Numbered from the stretch's first letter, positions 33,721 through 45,904 are shown. The stretch: 64,000 bases of DNA from Porphyra umbilicalis (GCA_002049455.2 KV919002.1:58790-122789); one strand, 5' to 3'. Numbers and translations: made by a program. The notes: generated by a model not told the origin, from the letters alone.

Positions 33721-34983
33721 TCATGCGTGCGTGGGCGTTAGCCCCTTGTCGACGGGTGCGATCCTGTTCGGTTCGCGCCTTTTTTTAAATTTTTTTATGT
33801 GCGTAATCTGCATGCCGCGCCGCTCCGTGGCGCGCTGCTCGACTTGACATTTAGATGGAATTGCTGCCGACCGGGGAACCGGCGGCGGGTTCCCGCCGCC
33901 CGCACCACCGCCGCCGCCGCTGCCACCCCCCCGTGCCAAGTACGTGTACGCTTGCCCGCCGCGCATGACCAGCGTGCGCCGCCCTCCCGCGTGGACAAAA
34001 AGGCCGATTTGGCCTGCCCCCACAAACACCCCGCACCGAAAGGCCCCCCCGACCGTCCTCGCCATGGTGTGGGACGGATGCGGGCAGTTGGATTGATCCT
34101 GCGGCCGCACCGTACTGTCCCATTTCCCCCGAAAGACGCCAAGGAGCATCCCGTCCGGGGCGTCGGTCGCGCACACGGCGCCGTCGTCGCGGACTTCGGC
34201 GGGGGGGACGCTCCACTCCTCGCGCCCCCCGTCGACGGAGAGGGCGGTGATGGCAATGGTGCGGGGCACGCCGGCGGGCGCGCCGCTGCCGGCATCGTGC
34301 GTGTAGACGCCGCCCGTGGCAACCGCCGCGCCCGGCACGGGCGCGCGGCCACCAAAGGCGAGGTTGGTGTACGCCTGCCCGCCGGGCATGATGAGAGTGC
34401 GGCCGCCACCGACGGTGAGAAAGGCTTCCCCCTTTCCCTGGCGCCACACAAACGCGCCGCACCGCAAGTAACCCTGCGGCACCCAGGCGCTGGCGCAGGA
34501 CGGGTGCGGGTAGACCGGCTTGGTCTCCACGCTCGTCACGAGGTCGTACGTGCGCTCAAAGACGGCGTGGAGATTCCCGTCGGGCGCGTCCGCCGTGCAC
34601 GCAACGCTGTCCATGCGGAGGTTGGCGGGTGCGACGCGCCACTCCCCGCGGCCCCAATCGACAGAGAAGGTGGTTATGGCCACGGTGCGGGGCGTACTCG
34701 AGAGCGCTCGCGCCGCATCGTCGAGGGTGTACACGCCGGTGGTCGTCGGGGTAACGTCGGCCGCTTGCTGCCGCCCGACCGCCTGCAGCGCGGCCGACGC
34801 GCGGAAACTGTGGGGGGGAGAGGGACCCGCCACAACCAAGGCCGTAGCGGTGGCGGCGACGGCGGCGGCGGCGGCGGCGGCGGCGGCAGAGACGGCAAGC
34901 AGCGCGGCCGCAGCGCCCCGCCGACCGCGCGGTGGCGGCGGTGGCGGCAGCGAGCGAGGGGGGAGGGGGGAGCGTCCACCCAT
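33721..34983 (-). CDS. Signal-anchored protein with two tandem unknown domains
   Basis: The frame is open to 35,328, but I choose the ATG at 34,983, which sits in GCCGCCATGGG context; this gives about 420 residues. A Pro/Arg-rich start (RSPLPPRSLPPPPPPRGRR) is followed by a very hydrophobic Ala-rich segment at about residues 23-52, a likely signal peptide or signal anchor directing the rest to the lumen or cell surface. Two homologous blocks follow, about residues 83-212 and 225-353. Both contain GVYT, PRTxAIT.xSVD, EW.V.PA, VACTADAPDG or VCATDAPDG, PHPS, RCG.FV and TL.M.GGQAYT.LA.GG. Two cysteines are conserved between blocks, plus extra unpaired ones. A Gly-rich linker and a basic tail (KKFKKRREP) end the protein. 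I recognise no family. The internal duplication argues strongly that the frame is real. Confidence 0.65.
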   Translation of the reverse strand: MGGRSPLPPRSLPPPPPPRGRRGAAAALLAVSAAAAAAAAAVAATATALVVAGPSPPHSFRASAALQAVGRQQAADVTPTTTGVYTLDDAARALSSTPRTVAITTFSVDWGRGEWRVAPANLRMDSVACTADAPDGNLHAVFERTYDLVTSVETKPVYPHPSCASAWVPQGYLRCGAFVWRQGKGEAFLTVGGGRTLIMPGGQAYTNLAFGGRAPVPGAAVATGGVYTHDAGSGAPAGVPRTIAITALSVDGGREEWSVPPAEVRDDGAVCATDAPDGMLLGVFRGKWDSTVRPQDQSNCPHPSHTMARTVGGAFRCGVFVGAGQIGLFVHAGGRRTLVMRGGQAYTYLARGGGSGGGGGAGGGNPPPVPRSAAIPSKCQVEQRATERRGMQITHIKKFKKRREPNRIAPVDKGLTPTHA

Positions 34984-35455
34984 GGCCGCCACTCCGTTGT
35001 CACCGTCGGCTCGGGGGAATGCGAGGGGGGGAGAAAGTGCCCACACGCGCGCGCGCAGTGCCAGCGGAGGCGACGCAGAGCAGCTCGAAGTGGCACGGAG
35101 GGGGGCAGCCCGTCCACCGCTGGGCGCAGCCCCGCGTGGGCGCCGCCACGAAACGAGGGGGCGGGACGCTCGTGCCGCCCGCGGCCGGCCGGTCGTCGAC
35201 GGCACGCGTCGGGCGCGCCCGCCGTGTCGCGTCACGCCCCGCCGCGGGCGGGCGTCGGGGGCGGCGCCAGCCGCGTGCGTCGGCGCCTCGCCCGCCGCGC
35301 GCACCCGCCGCCGCTGCCGAGGGGGCACCCGCTCCCACGGGCCTCGTCACTCCCACGAGGCGCGGCGGAGGCGTCTCCCCGTCATGGGGGCCGTGACGAC
35401 GACGGGCGGCCGGCCCGAAGCGCCTGGCTGCCCGCCCGCTTGGCGGTCCGCCGCC

Positions 35456-35620
35456 ATCGTCAGCTTTGGGTCAAATCCCATCAGAGCCCATTCAGGGCCC
35501 CATCACCCATCAGAGTGTTCAGCTGATGGGCGTTTCCGACCCACTGTTGATCTCCATCAACCACCACCAGCCGATGGCAGTCCCGGCCCGGGGCTTGATG
35601 GGGACTGCTGCAAGGTTCTC
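35456..35620. repeat. Left terminus and subterminal repeats of element 1
   Basis: After the terminal ATCGTCAGCTTTG come CCCATCAGAG, CCCATCACCCATCAGAGTG, CTGATGGGCG, CTCCATCAACC, CCGATGGCAG and TTGATGGGGACT, within about 160 bp and in both orientations. The mirrored cluster lies at 45,905-46,059. In CACTA elements such motifs bind the element-encoded accessory protein; that role here is inferred. Confidence 0.75.
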
Positions 35621-35946
35621 GCGCGCGCCCGTTTTAGTCTCTAGGCCTGCACGCGAGTCTGCCCTTTTCTGTTCAGTGATTGCTCACGACTCGCTGCTGG
35701 TGTGTCTTGCGAGCGTGCTTCGGCACAGACCGTTCCTTACTGTGCCAGTTCCTGCGAGTGCTTCCTTAGAGCCGACAGCCCGACCACCGCGCCGGTGTCA
35801 CCACTGCCGCACCGCTTGCTTTGTTATGCTCGTTTTCCACCCCGCCGTCTGCCCGGAAGCGCATTGTTGGCTGGGTATCCCCCAACTGGCCCCCCCCCAC
35901 TCCTCTCTGCACCTCTTGTCCTCCGCCCCCGTCGTCGCTGCACGGC

Positions 35947-36306
35947 ATGGAAGCCCGGCGTCTGGCGGCGTATGCCATTCGCTTTCCTGACCGGCCTGCG
36001 GCGGCTGCTGCCGAAGCCGCGGACGCCCTCTTGGACTTTCTACACCGCGAGTACCCGCTGGCGGCGTGCCATCCGCTGGCATCGGAGCGCACGCGGATGG
36101 GGATGATGAACCATCTCATTGCAATGGACGTTGTCATTGCCATGATTTTCGACCTTGACGAGCTGGGTAGGGAGCTTGCCCCCTTCTACGACGGCGTCTT
36201 CGACGCTGCCGGTATACGTTCGGCTGTAGGTAGCTGGGTGCTGCACGAGCAGATTGAAAGTAGCCACCGTGTTGGGTGGGTGCCGCGCGCCGTTGGGCTG
36301 ATGTAA
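35947..36306 (+). CDS. Hypothetical 119-aa ORF inside element 1
   Basis: From the ATG at 35,947 (MEARRLAAYAIRFPDR) the frame encodes about 119 residues of mixed, folded-looking sequence: AAEAADALLDFLHREYPLAA, RMGMMNHLIAMDVVIAMIFD, ELGRELAPFYDGVFDAAGIR. The frame is open upstream to 35,821, but the earlier part looks translated from leader. It lies between the left terminus and the transposase 3' end, pointing towards the latter. I recognise no family and see no counterpart in element 2, so it could be captured cargo, an exon, or chance. Confidence 0.35.
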   Translation: MEARRLAAYAIRFPDRPAAAAAEAADALLDFLHREYPLAACHPLASERTRMGMMNHLIAMDVVIAMIFDLDELGRELAPFYDGVFDAAGIRSAVGSWVLHEQIESSHRVGWVPRAVGLM

Positions 36307-36730
36307 AGAACTGTGTGCGTGACCCCATCCTGTCTGGGCTTTGTCCTGGTCTCTCCTCGTTTGCTCGTGTACGTCCACCCACCTCACTGTGGAGGCAGGC
36401 GGCAGGATGGAGGTGATGGCAGATGCACGATATCAGGCCCTGTGTGCCACAGCAGGTGACAATTTGAGGTGGGGAGATGACGTGTAGACCGGACGCCCCG
36501 CTTTCATTTTCCGTGCGGCACTTTGGTCCGCTCTTGCACGTCCTCTGGTGCCAGTGCACCCATGTGGACCGCTGCCGTCTTCGTTGCTAACAGCCCGGGG
36601 AATAGCACGTGGAGCCAGCTGGCAAGCAGGCTCCAAGGGCATGCCACTCGATACAGATGAAAATGCGTGGCCACGGAGCGAAGCACGAATGGCCCACCGT
36701 TTATTTTGAAGAGGCACTGACGCGAAAAAC

Positions 36731-39700
36731 TCAACAAACGTCCCACGCATAGAAGGCATTGAGGTAGAAGCGAATAGTCTTGTGGTCCTCGAGTGGTGCT
36801 CCCAGCGCAGCCGGCTCGGCGTCGTAACCAAGGCGCGTGGCCAGGTCCCCAAGGTCGGGAACGACTTGTGCCAGTCTCAGCACCGAGGACAGCGGAACAG
36901 AGCACAGCGACACGTCTGATGCCCCGACCTGCACGTTCCATAGCAGGTGCGTGCAGCCGCGGACTTGCAGCGGGCACTGCAGGTCCTTAGAAACTGGTTG
37001 CAGCAGGCGAACAATGGCGTGGTCCCCGTCTTCGCGCCGTAAAAACGCACGCACCTGCCCAAGCCACCGACCATCGGATTGACCAGCGGGATGGAAGAAG
37101 ACATGGTCGAACCAAGGTGAGCCACGGTCGTCCTCGGTCGCGTAAATACGCTGCTTGCGGACGCCACCGCACTCAAACCGCACCGCAATGTCCAGCCGCG
37201 TGGTGACGCGCACCCGGTCATCGTTGGTCAATCCGAGAACGGCGGCGACGTTCCTCAGCCCCGGCCGCTTAGCAAGTTTGCCGACCCGCTTGATCGAAGG
37301 GTGTTACTGCGTTGTCCCTGTGCCTGCCGCATCCCCGACGGCCATGCCTCCTACCGCGCTACGTGCCACGACACTGTGAGCTGCCGCCTTCGTCAAGCCG
37401 CCGCTGGCCGTGGTGGTGTCGCTGAGCGCTTGCGCCTCGGCTGTCGCCACCCCACTGGCCACGTCCCTGACGCGCTCCTCCTCGAGACGTCTTGCGTGGG
37501 CGGCGCGACACTCGGCGTCATCGGCCGCATTCCGCTTCATTAGCGCCCGCGCGCCGTGTGCGTGCCGCACCAACTGCCTCGTGAAGGTGTCGATCACCTT
37601 ATTTTTGCACGCGTAGTACGGCTTATCGTCTTTGTGGCCACTCTCGTTTGCCGCAGTTTGTGCACTTTCGTGCTCAGCATCGGGCCGAGGATAGGGGTGA
37701 GGTAGTCCCGCACAAACGCTGTTTCCTTCTTGCCGATGGCGGTCCCCTCGGTCAGAATCATGTCCGGCCGCAGGACGGAGGTGGTCTGCCCAGAGATCAT
37801 CGCGTACAGCTGGGCATACTTCGCGAACATTGCCGTCACGGCCACGTGGATGGGCGTGACACCCCAGACGGCGCGGTAGGCATTCCAGTCGAACTGGTAG
37901 CCTTTTCGGACCTTGGCAACGTCGTCCTCTCCGTCCGTTTGGTAGCCCCTCGCATCGTCCTCCTCGGCGGGCGCGCCGGCTGCTGTGGTGTCAGGGCCGA
38001 CGAGCCCGTCGTCGTCGTCCGTGTCACCGCCCGTTGAGGCTTCGAGGGCAGCCAGGGCACGTCCGAAGAGCTTAACCGCGGTGAAGGGGAAGTCTGCTAC
38101 CGCGTTGCGCTGTTCCCTGGCTGTGAAAGTCGCCTGCTTCTCCTTCGCTGAGACAAAGTATCTAAGGTACTTGTGGTGAGAGGGGCGAGGGAGCCAGTGC
38201 ATATGAAGCATGATTCGATGGGGAGCGAGTGCGGTCAGTTACACGCTCTCACGCGGTGCAAAGGGGCAGCACAACCGTCCGCTTTCCAAGAGTAATCAGT
38301 GGCAGTCGCCGAAACTCACTCTGGTGCAATCTTGCTCGCTCTGCTTCGGCGGTGCATGTGCTTGAAGCGCTTGTTTCCCGCGCGCCTGGTGGCGGCATCG
38401 GAGTCTGCCAACGTCTTGTGTGGGGCGCACATGTACGGAAAAATGGCTACGAGGCGATGCATCATCATCCTAGTCACACCCAAGTCCAGCACCTGCACTT
38501 GCGCAATGCCAGAGACAGCCAAGGATCGCGGAGCAACAGAAGTACCGCGAATGTCAGGAAAAATCCTCGCCTGTTGCAACAGAATGCAGCAAGAGGCCAG
38601 TAACCGGGGCGCGCGAGAGAACCGGACAACACAAAGACATACGCGGGAACGTACGTGCAGGATATCAAAGCCGATCATGCGGTACAAAATTCGAGGCGGG
38701 GTGCCGAGCCCTGCTGTCCCTGCGAGCGCCGGAACCAGGCTGGACGTGCTGCCTCGAGCGCCACTCGCCGCTTGTTGAGCCGCTGCCGGCGGTGGTGCTC
38801 AACCGCCTCCACCTGGTTGTCACGCGAGTCCACGACGATTCGGTCCTCGGCTGTGAGTGCGGTGCCGAGGTCTTCTTAAGAGACCGTGCACGTGCTGCAC
38901 GGCATCTGGCACTGTCCGGCCTTGAGACAGAGCACTGCACGCTCCTCTGGGCGGTCCGCCAGGTATAGCAGCACGCGCGTGAAGACGCGCAAGATGCGCC
39001 CCTCCAGGGGCACCTTGAGGCCCGAGTGGCTGAAGCCGATGAACTTCCGGAAGGCAGCGTACAGGGTACGTTGCAGCACCCCGCAACGCCTAATCCGGGC
39101 CCGCTCGTCGGCGGCCCGCTCCTGCAGCTTTCGTACCGTCCGAACGTAAGCCACTGTCATCCACACCACCTCCCCCTGGATGTTCACCACCCGGATCCTG
39201 ACAGGGTACAACTTATGAGCTGTCGGGCACAAAGGGCACGGACAAGAAGCGATACATACAGCACACAACGGTCAGGAGATGACCAAAACTACATAAACTG
39301 CCCTTGGATAGAGTCATACAATCGACCGAGCTCCCTCGACGGGCACTCTGCGGGCCGCGCGCTCCTGCACACCGCACGTCACATACCTCCAGACCATGAG
39401 AGCTGACTAGTATCACTGAAGATGTGGATGCCCAGCACGGCATTGTTGACGCGCCCCCCGCTCTTCACCTCGGACTCATACTCGCGGAACACGTCCCCAT
39501 CCATTGGCGATTCCCGGCGGTCACTCGCTGGTGCCGGCGCGGAGCCGCCGCTCCACCAGTGCATTAGATGCGTCTCAGTCTATCCGACCATGTCCCGCAC
39601 GACGCCCATCGCGGACCGAGAGTACGCCTCGTACTGGGTTCCGTCCTCCTCCAGCATCACCTTTCGCCACCGCGCGTCGTTTACAGCCACGTCGAGGTCG

Positions 39701-40518
39701 TCCGCGATGGTGTTTTTGAACTCGTTTGCATTGTCAAAGGCGTCACGCAGCATCTTTCTGTGCCCGTCGTCGGCCGGCATCCCCGGCTGAGTGCGGTCCC
39801 ACGCATCCAGGAAGTTGAAGAGGCGCTCCTGCTCCGGCAGCGACAGGCCCGTGCCACCGACGCTCAGGACAAAGTTTTGGAGTGCCCGCAACCGAAAAGA
39901 GTTGAACCTGCCCGTGTGGGGGCGTTTGCGGCGGGGCTCGACGAGCGGGATCGACCGCTGCATGGCCTGCATGTCCTCGTAGATATCCCTAATGTGCGTG
40001 GCTACGGACGAGTAGGAGTACACGGGCTGCATTGTTGTGGCCTCCGTGCCCTGGCTGGCGCCTTCAGCGTCGTCTCTGGAAATCGCCGTGCGCGTCATCT
40101 CATAGAGCCTGCGGAGCCCCGCCTCCATGGCGGCCGAGCCCGTCGAAACGTTGGACGCGTCCGAGTGCGCGCCGCCGTCTGATATGGGCGGCGACTCGCC
40201 CGTCACGTTGGCCGCGGCAGGCGCGGTGCCGTCACTGCCAACGTGTTGACCGGGGGCGCCGTGGTTGTGGGAAGCCCCCCTATTGACCTCCGCTGCACGC
40301 GGCCGCTTGAGGTCGACAGGGAGTCCGTCGCCGCCTGCCCCGCGATGGGCACTCCGCTGATGCACGCGCAGTCCAGAAAGCACGTACGTCTTGCAGCCGC
40401 AGCTACACGCCACCGTCTTTCGGGCGGGCGGCGTCTCCCCTGGCATGATGGGGGTAGGTTGGGTAGGAGAGAGAAAAACATCGGCAGCCAGCTGATCAGC
40501 GGTTGGATAACGAGGCAC
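36731..40518 (-). pseudogene. TNP2/Plavaka-like transposase, element 1 copy
   Basis: The transposase cuts and inserts the element. Exons read right to left. Exon 1 (from 40,518 or the ATG at 40,446) has a zinc-finger-like CSCGCKTYVLSGLRVHQRSAH, then GRFNSFRLRALQNFVLSVGG, and ends after VLGIHIFSDTSQLSWSGG. Intron 1 (about 39,392-39,219) joins it to HKLYPVRIRVVNI, the exon with GVLQRTLYAAFRK, LADRPEERAVLCLK and PCSTC. Intron 2 follows GFDILHV, then VLDLGVTRMMMHRL; after intron 3 comes YLRYFVSAKEKQATFTAREQ, then ILGPMLSTKVHKL and NESGHKDDK. The last exon has GQVRAFLRREDG and LAQVVPDLGDL. The SDT, LHVLDLG and NE.HK segments are candidates for the DDE triad. Lesions: TAG at 39,580, TAA at 38,876, frameshift near 38,760, about 60 bp deleted plus frameshift near 37,655, and another near 37,300. 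Confidence 0.75.
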
Positions 40519-40547
40519 AAAATTTCAGGTCGGCTCCCCACCTTCAT

Positions 40548-42900
40548 ACCAGGGGTTGTCAGAATACGGTTTTTTGGCCGTATCCCGGCCAGAATACGGA
40601 TATAATCCAGAATATGTCGCAGAATATTCGTCCATGATTGTCCATTGAAGAAAAAAATACCACCTATGGGATGCTCTGGACGCCACTAAGTCAATATCCC
40701 GAGCTGCTCGGGCGACATGATGTCGGATGTAGTCGTTTTGTTTGCAATCACAGTAGCCCCGGATATCGGAGATTTATCCTGACAACCCCTGCATCATACT
40801 GCGGATAAGTCGTTGGCGAACGGACCCAGTTGCGAGCCCACCAAAGCAGACCCTTCCCAAGCGACCACGCGCACAAAGCAAGCAATGCACACATACCACT
40901 AGCAAGATGGCATGGCGGCACGACAGGAGCAGGAGGCTGGATGAGAGCGCGTTCCCACAAAGACAAGAGCGACTACCGAAGGTGGTCAAGACTTCTGCTT
41001 GGTCCCAGAAAAAAACAGGCGACATCCAAAGGCGAGCTCTCTCTTATACAACAGACCAGAGCCGCATACAAGACGAGGGGGGCTCCGGAACGTGAGAAAC
41101 TCGTGTCACGCCGGCATCGGCCGCGATGCTCGGACAGCCACAAAGGGCTGCTCGTGACCCCCAGCCGCTTGGCATGCCATCGGCGCTGGCCGCCGGGAAC
41201 CTCACATTCATCGGTGGGGAGGCCGAGCGTTGCGTTCCCTTCCAGTCCTCCAGCTCACTCAGCTTCACAACGGGCCACAGGAGCGCACCTGGCGCCGGAG
41301 TAGCCGCATAACCTCGCGCATGGAGGCGCGTGACGCACGTCCGCGCCAGACGCTCACGCAAGCCCTCCTGGCAGACGATTCAAGACAGCGATTGGGGGCG
41401 GAGGGGCACAGCACCGGAGAGAAGGGCATCCGTTGAGGAGAAGGAGTGGGGCGGTGCTCCGAATCACCGCAGGGGGCGGTGTCAGTGCGGCACCGCGGGG
41501 CGAGCCCCACCTCTTGAGACGCAGAGGTCCAATAAAAACTCTCAAGAGGGCCCTCGTGAAAGGCGCAGCGACGGGAGTAGAGGCAGCGCCGATCAATTGG
41601 GGCAGGCATGCAAGGGCAGGGGCAGCAGCCCGAGTGCGACGCCGGTCCATCCGCTCAAGCCCCATCACCTGATGGGCGCTCGAGGTGCATGCAACCGGGG
41701 GAGCCAACACCTGCAAGCACAGGCACGTCGAGTACCAGAGCGCAGCGCAGTTGGCCAGTAAGTCGGTTTGAGGATCTCGGAAATGCAGCTCACGACGTCT
41801 GTCAGCTGTCGGACTACATCCACTCAAATGCCGCACAGCCGCTGTAAGCCGCCCGTGAAAACAAGTGATGTACTTCTGGGCCACCGGCACATCGGCAAAT
41901 ATGGCTACTTTTTTCAGATCTGGAACGCAAACACGACTGGCTGTCCAGGCGCCGCTCTTTACCCCGCCTTGGGCGGCGGTGTCTGGAAACACTCTCGGCC
42001 CGACCTTTGCGGCCTGTGAGCTCGAGCTGCTTGTGCCCGCGTCTTTCGCTCTCTCCCGCCGCTGCGGGGCACCCGGTTGTCTGTGCTTCTATGAGACGTC
42101 CACTCTTCGATGCTGCGGTCTTTGGTACGTGTCCGCGCGCTGCCTGCGCCCGGCGAATTGAGGTTCCTTCGGGCGCACCGCCGACCGTTTCCGGGAACGC
42201 CCGCCGTTGACCGCTCTTGGGCGAGCAGTCTGACGTCTCTGAGGGTCGTGCCGCTCGACGGCGGCTTTGGACTTGAACTGGATCCGCCCACCTCCGGTCT
42301 GTTGGCGCACGCGGGAGATGCGCGTGGGACCCGGACATCCCCTGTGTGCGACTTGGGGATGCGCGTCCCGGCCGACGGACCAATACGCGCCGCCGTGTAG
42401 GACAAGGCGCCGTTGGCACGCTTCCTTCAGGCTTCTGACATCTGCGCGCGCTTTTTCGCCGCCTTTTTTGTCATTGCCACACCCCCCTTGCCTCCTACGC
42501 ACCCCGCGGAAGCACCTCACCCGTTGTGCTCGTCCTTGCCGCCCTGCCATGGCCGTTTGGATGCCTCCCGCCTTTTCCCCCCTAGCGTTTCTCTGCCCCT
42601 ACGCAGTTCGAGGCCACGTCGCGAGCGTCACTCGCGGCGCCGCCCGATATGACGGCGCCCCTGGAGGAGGCCTTTAACAGCGTAGAGGCCTCTTCGCAAT
42701 GGGGGGAAGGTGGTCGATGCGGTACTGTTGACCACCCCCCCTTGCGTCCACGACTCCGTGCGGGCTCGTCCGGCCTCCACTCCCTCCCGCCTACCGCTGT
42801 CACGCCCCCACGCATCTGGTCCACCTCCCTTACTTCGATGAGTGGCGGACGCCGCACCACCCAATCCGAAGGGTGACCGTTTCCGCGCCACGCTGCCGTG
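40548..42900. other. Intergenic spacer between divergent genes, element 1
   Basis: The 2.4 kb between the transposase start and the second gene start. Near the transposase side, 40,560-40,640 is A/T-richer with repeated AGAATA(C/T) and ATACGG words and a GATATAAT. CCGGATATCGG at about 40,757 has a CCGGATATC counterpart at the equivalent place in element 2 (51,943). Minus frames up to 212 codons (41,992-41,354) have no domain. The arrangement suggests divergent promoters, which is inference. Confidence 0.4.
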
Positions 42901-45360
42901 ATGCAGGTGGGCGGGGCGCCTGCCGCACGGCAGGAGGCGGCACGTCGGGCGCACACCGCCGCGCGTGAGGCGGCGGCCCAGCACGCCGCGGTTCGGGCGG
43001 CGATGGTGTAGATGACGCCCCCAGGTGCTTTGACGACGCCGCCGGTTTTTGCGCCGGCGTGGGAGGCGAGCCGGACGGCAGCGCCGCATGCCAACGACCT
43101 CGCCGACACGATGGGCATTTTGGGCTCGTCGGCGACAGCGGCGCCGGACGCTTTCCCCCGCTCCCGGACCACTCACATCGAAGATGGTGGTCTGCGAAGC
43201 GGCGTTGCCAATGAGGTGGGCGGGTACCTCATGAGCCAGACCGGCGCGCCCGCCTCCGCGCTCGTGGGGCCGCTCGGCGGCAGTGGACAGCCTTTCACGC
43301 CGCCGAGTCGTACACTTTCGTCGACGCTACCATTGGCGCAGAGACCGGGGACGCCGCGCACATCTTCATGGACATCGGCACCGCCGCCTGCGGCGGCCTC
43401 GTCGGCGCTGGGCTCGCCGCTCGTCGCCATGTCGGGGCCCCTACAGCCGCCTCCACGTCGGCGCCCGTCTACACCTTCGTCCCGCGCTCCACCTGGTGCA
43501 TCTTCCTCCACTGCGGCTCGACCGCCAATCCCGTCTGCACCATCGGGTGCCGTGGCCGGTGGCGGCAACAAGAACAAGGCCCCACCGGCCAGGCGGGCTA
43601 AGGCGCCGCCGGCTAGACGGCTGAAGGTGTTGACGCTGAGCACCATCTTGAAGGCCGTGACGGCGGCTTCGCTACGCTCGGCGAAGACGGCGGCGGAGAT
43701 TCTCATGTCGTCCGAGTCCATGGCGGGGCGCTCAGGAACAGCCATGGACAGTGCCGGTGCAGCAGCTAACGCTTCCCCCGTCGTCAAGAAGGCGAGCGCG
43801 GCCATGGCACAAATGCTCATCGACAGCCTCGAACCGCTGTGCGTTGAGGTCATAGAGGCGGCGCAGCAGATGGAACGCATGCAGGCAGACCTGAGCCGCC
43901 TGCCGCAGAAGGTGGACATTCAAGGAGTTGGCCACGAGCGGACGGCTAAGGCGTTCATCGACTTCCGCGACTCAAAGAAAACTGCGTCTACCAGCATGGC
44001 TGACACCAATGACGGGAGCAACAAGACGGCGTTGGAAATCAAGACCGCTACCGACGCGGAACTCGTTGCGGTAGCCGCCAAGAACAACCGAGAGGTGAAG
44101 GTCGTGCGTAAGGAGGTTCGACGGATCCTCGAGACGCTGGCATTCAACACGAATATGAGTAACCTCGTGCTGGCGGATGCGGGTCGCTACAAGGTCACGT
44201 TGCACTCCACCATTGCCCGTCTGCGCAACGTCAGCGCGGTGGAGGCGGCGGAGTGGGCGGCAGGTGGCCAGCTGCTGCCGACTCGCATTGTCAAAGAGGA
44301 GAACGGTACCAAGACGAAGGACGTGTCGGTGCCGCTTGGCGCCACCGCTGGCTACCTCGTGGCGGACCTCAAGAAGTGGACGCTCGCCGCGTACTTTGAG
44401 GTGCTCGAGGTCGAATGGCCCTCGGAGCTCGACAAGGGCTTTGCGGAGACATGGCTGGAGGACGACGAGTTCCTTACGTCGGATAAGGGTCAGGCCGCTA
44501 TCATTGCCGCCGTCAAAGCTCTCTTCCGGCGCGGCGGCGCTGCGCCCCGCATCATCAAGAGTCGGGGCACTGGCGGCAGAAAGCACGTGTCGATGACCGT
44601 GGGCCACTACATGCTCATCGGGAGCTTCGTGCGCCACGAGCTGATGGTTGCGGCCGGCCTCCACTCACGCCAGCGCCACGGAAAGTCCGAGGGAGTGTTC
44701 AAGCATTGGGTGGTTGAGGTCAACCCCGTCGAGGACTGCCTGCGCAAGGACACCGTTGTGGCAAACGGCATGAGCCTTGTCGACGGCGCGGCGTCGCGCG
44801 ATTTCTTCTACAAGATTTCCGCCAATCTTCCTCCGGCTGACACGCCCAATATTCCCGGGACTCAGGCGGCCGCGTCGACGAGCGCTGGGTCCAGCTCCGG
44901 CTCAGGCAGCCGATCCACCACCGCCGGCGAGGCGGGCGCGTCGGGGGGCGGGGCGCCGGGGTACGGCTCGAGGAGCAACGCCGCCCGTGTCTCCATCGCG
45001 TGGAGCGCGCCGAGTTTGTCGGCGGTCAACACCTCCCGGCACCGTGACTTCCCACCGTCTGAGGGACGCGGCCCTGACGGGCACGACGGGGACAGCGGGG
45101 TTGTTGGCAAAGGCTTCAGTGACGCGGATCTCTTCCCCACGGCCACCGCCGACACCCAAAACCGCATGGTTCCAACTGCCGCGCACAATCTCGACGGCCG
45201 CAACACGCTGCCTGCGCTCGACGAGGGTGAGGTTGGAGACATGGGAGATGGAGCAGGGGATGAGGAGATAGTCGATGAGGATGAAGAGGACCGGGACGAT
45301 GAGTATGGTGACGGCGATGATGGGAGTGATATTCCGGGTGCCGCAACCCACTACGAGTGA
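42901..45360 (+). CDS. Element 1 second gene (accessory protein, 782 aa)
   Basis: The open frame is 43,012-45,360 (782 codons). It is preceded in the same frame by a 36-codon stretch from the ATG at 42,901 (MQVGGAPAARQEAARRAHTA), separated only by a TAG at 43,009-43,011, so the ancestral start was probably 42,901. The protein has a Ser/Pro/Ala-rich N-terminal third, and LSTILKAVTAASLRSAKTAA and QMERMQADLSRL helices. The conserved core contains YLVADLKKWTLAAYFEVLEV, KGQAAIIAAVKALFRR and VGHYMLIGSFVRHELMVAAG. A Ser/Gly linker follows, then an acidic tail (EEIVDEDEEDRDDEYGDGDD). The core is homologous to the element 2 second gene. I recognise no domain. By position it resembles the accessory, terminus-binding protein of CACTA elements; that role is inferred. 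Confidence 0.7.
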
Positions 45361-45904
45361 GCACGTCGCTACTCGCAGGGCGTATCGCGCCACCGTCCAC
45401 ATCTCTGCTGCTGATGGATGCGTTCGTTTGGTTGTGCTGTGGAATGTGTCTTGTCACCTCGCTTCTTGATGCGCGTCTGGAGCTTTTAGTCTTTCCTGTG
45501 CTGTGTTTTTATGAGGAAGTACGGCTTGTGCGCGCGCCATCCGCAAGTGCGGGGGCAGCCGCCCGTACGGCGGGCACGGCTAGGTGGTCCATTTCTTTGA
45601 CCGCTTTACTTGCCGTACAGGGCCCATGCGTGGATGCACTAGATGCGCAAAAAGAACCGCGTTAGGGTTCTGATGAGGGGATGTACTAGCAGGCATCGAC
45701 CAGCGTGGTGCGGGTGGATAAACAAAAACACGGCCATCGGCCTCAGGCGTCGCTACCAGCTGGCAGCATCCTTCCTCACTCTCATGCTGCACCACAATTG
45801 GTCGGCGGTCCGAAGCAGTAACTAACGCCTGATTGGCACGTCAGTTCATCTCGTTGCCAGCCGGTAAACTCTCTCGTGTGAGCGATCCCTATGCAAGGCA
45901 CTCT

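Noticed and set aside
33799-35526. 575-codon plus-strand ORF opposite the tandem-domain gene
   Set aside because: Antisense shadow: only the minus-strand frame shows an internal domain duplication and a plausible signal segment.
38876-43011. Reassigned or read-through TAG codons in the transposon genes
   Set aside because: TAA and TGA interruptions and frameshifts occur in the same genes, and element 2 has sense codons where element 1 has its TAG, so ordinary decay explains them.
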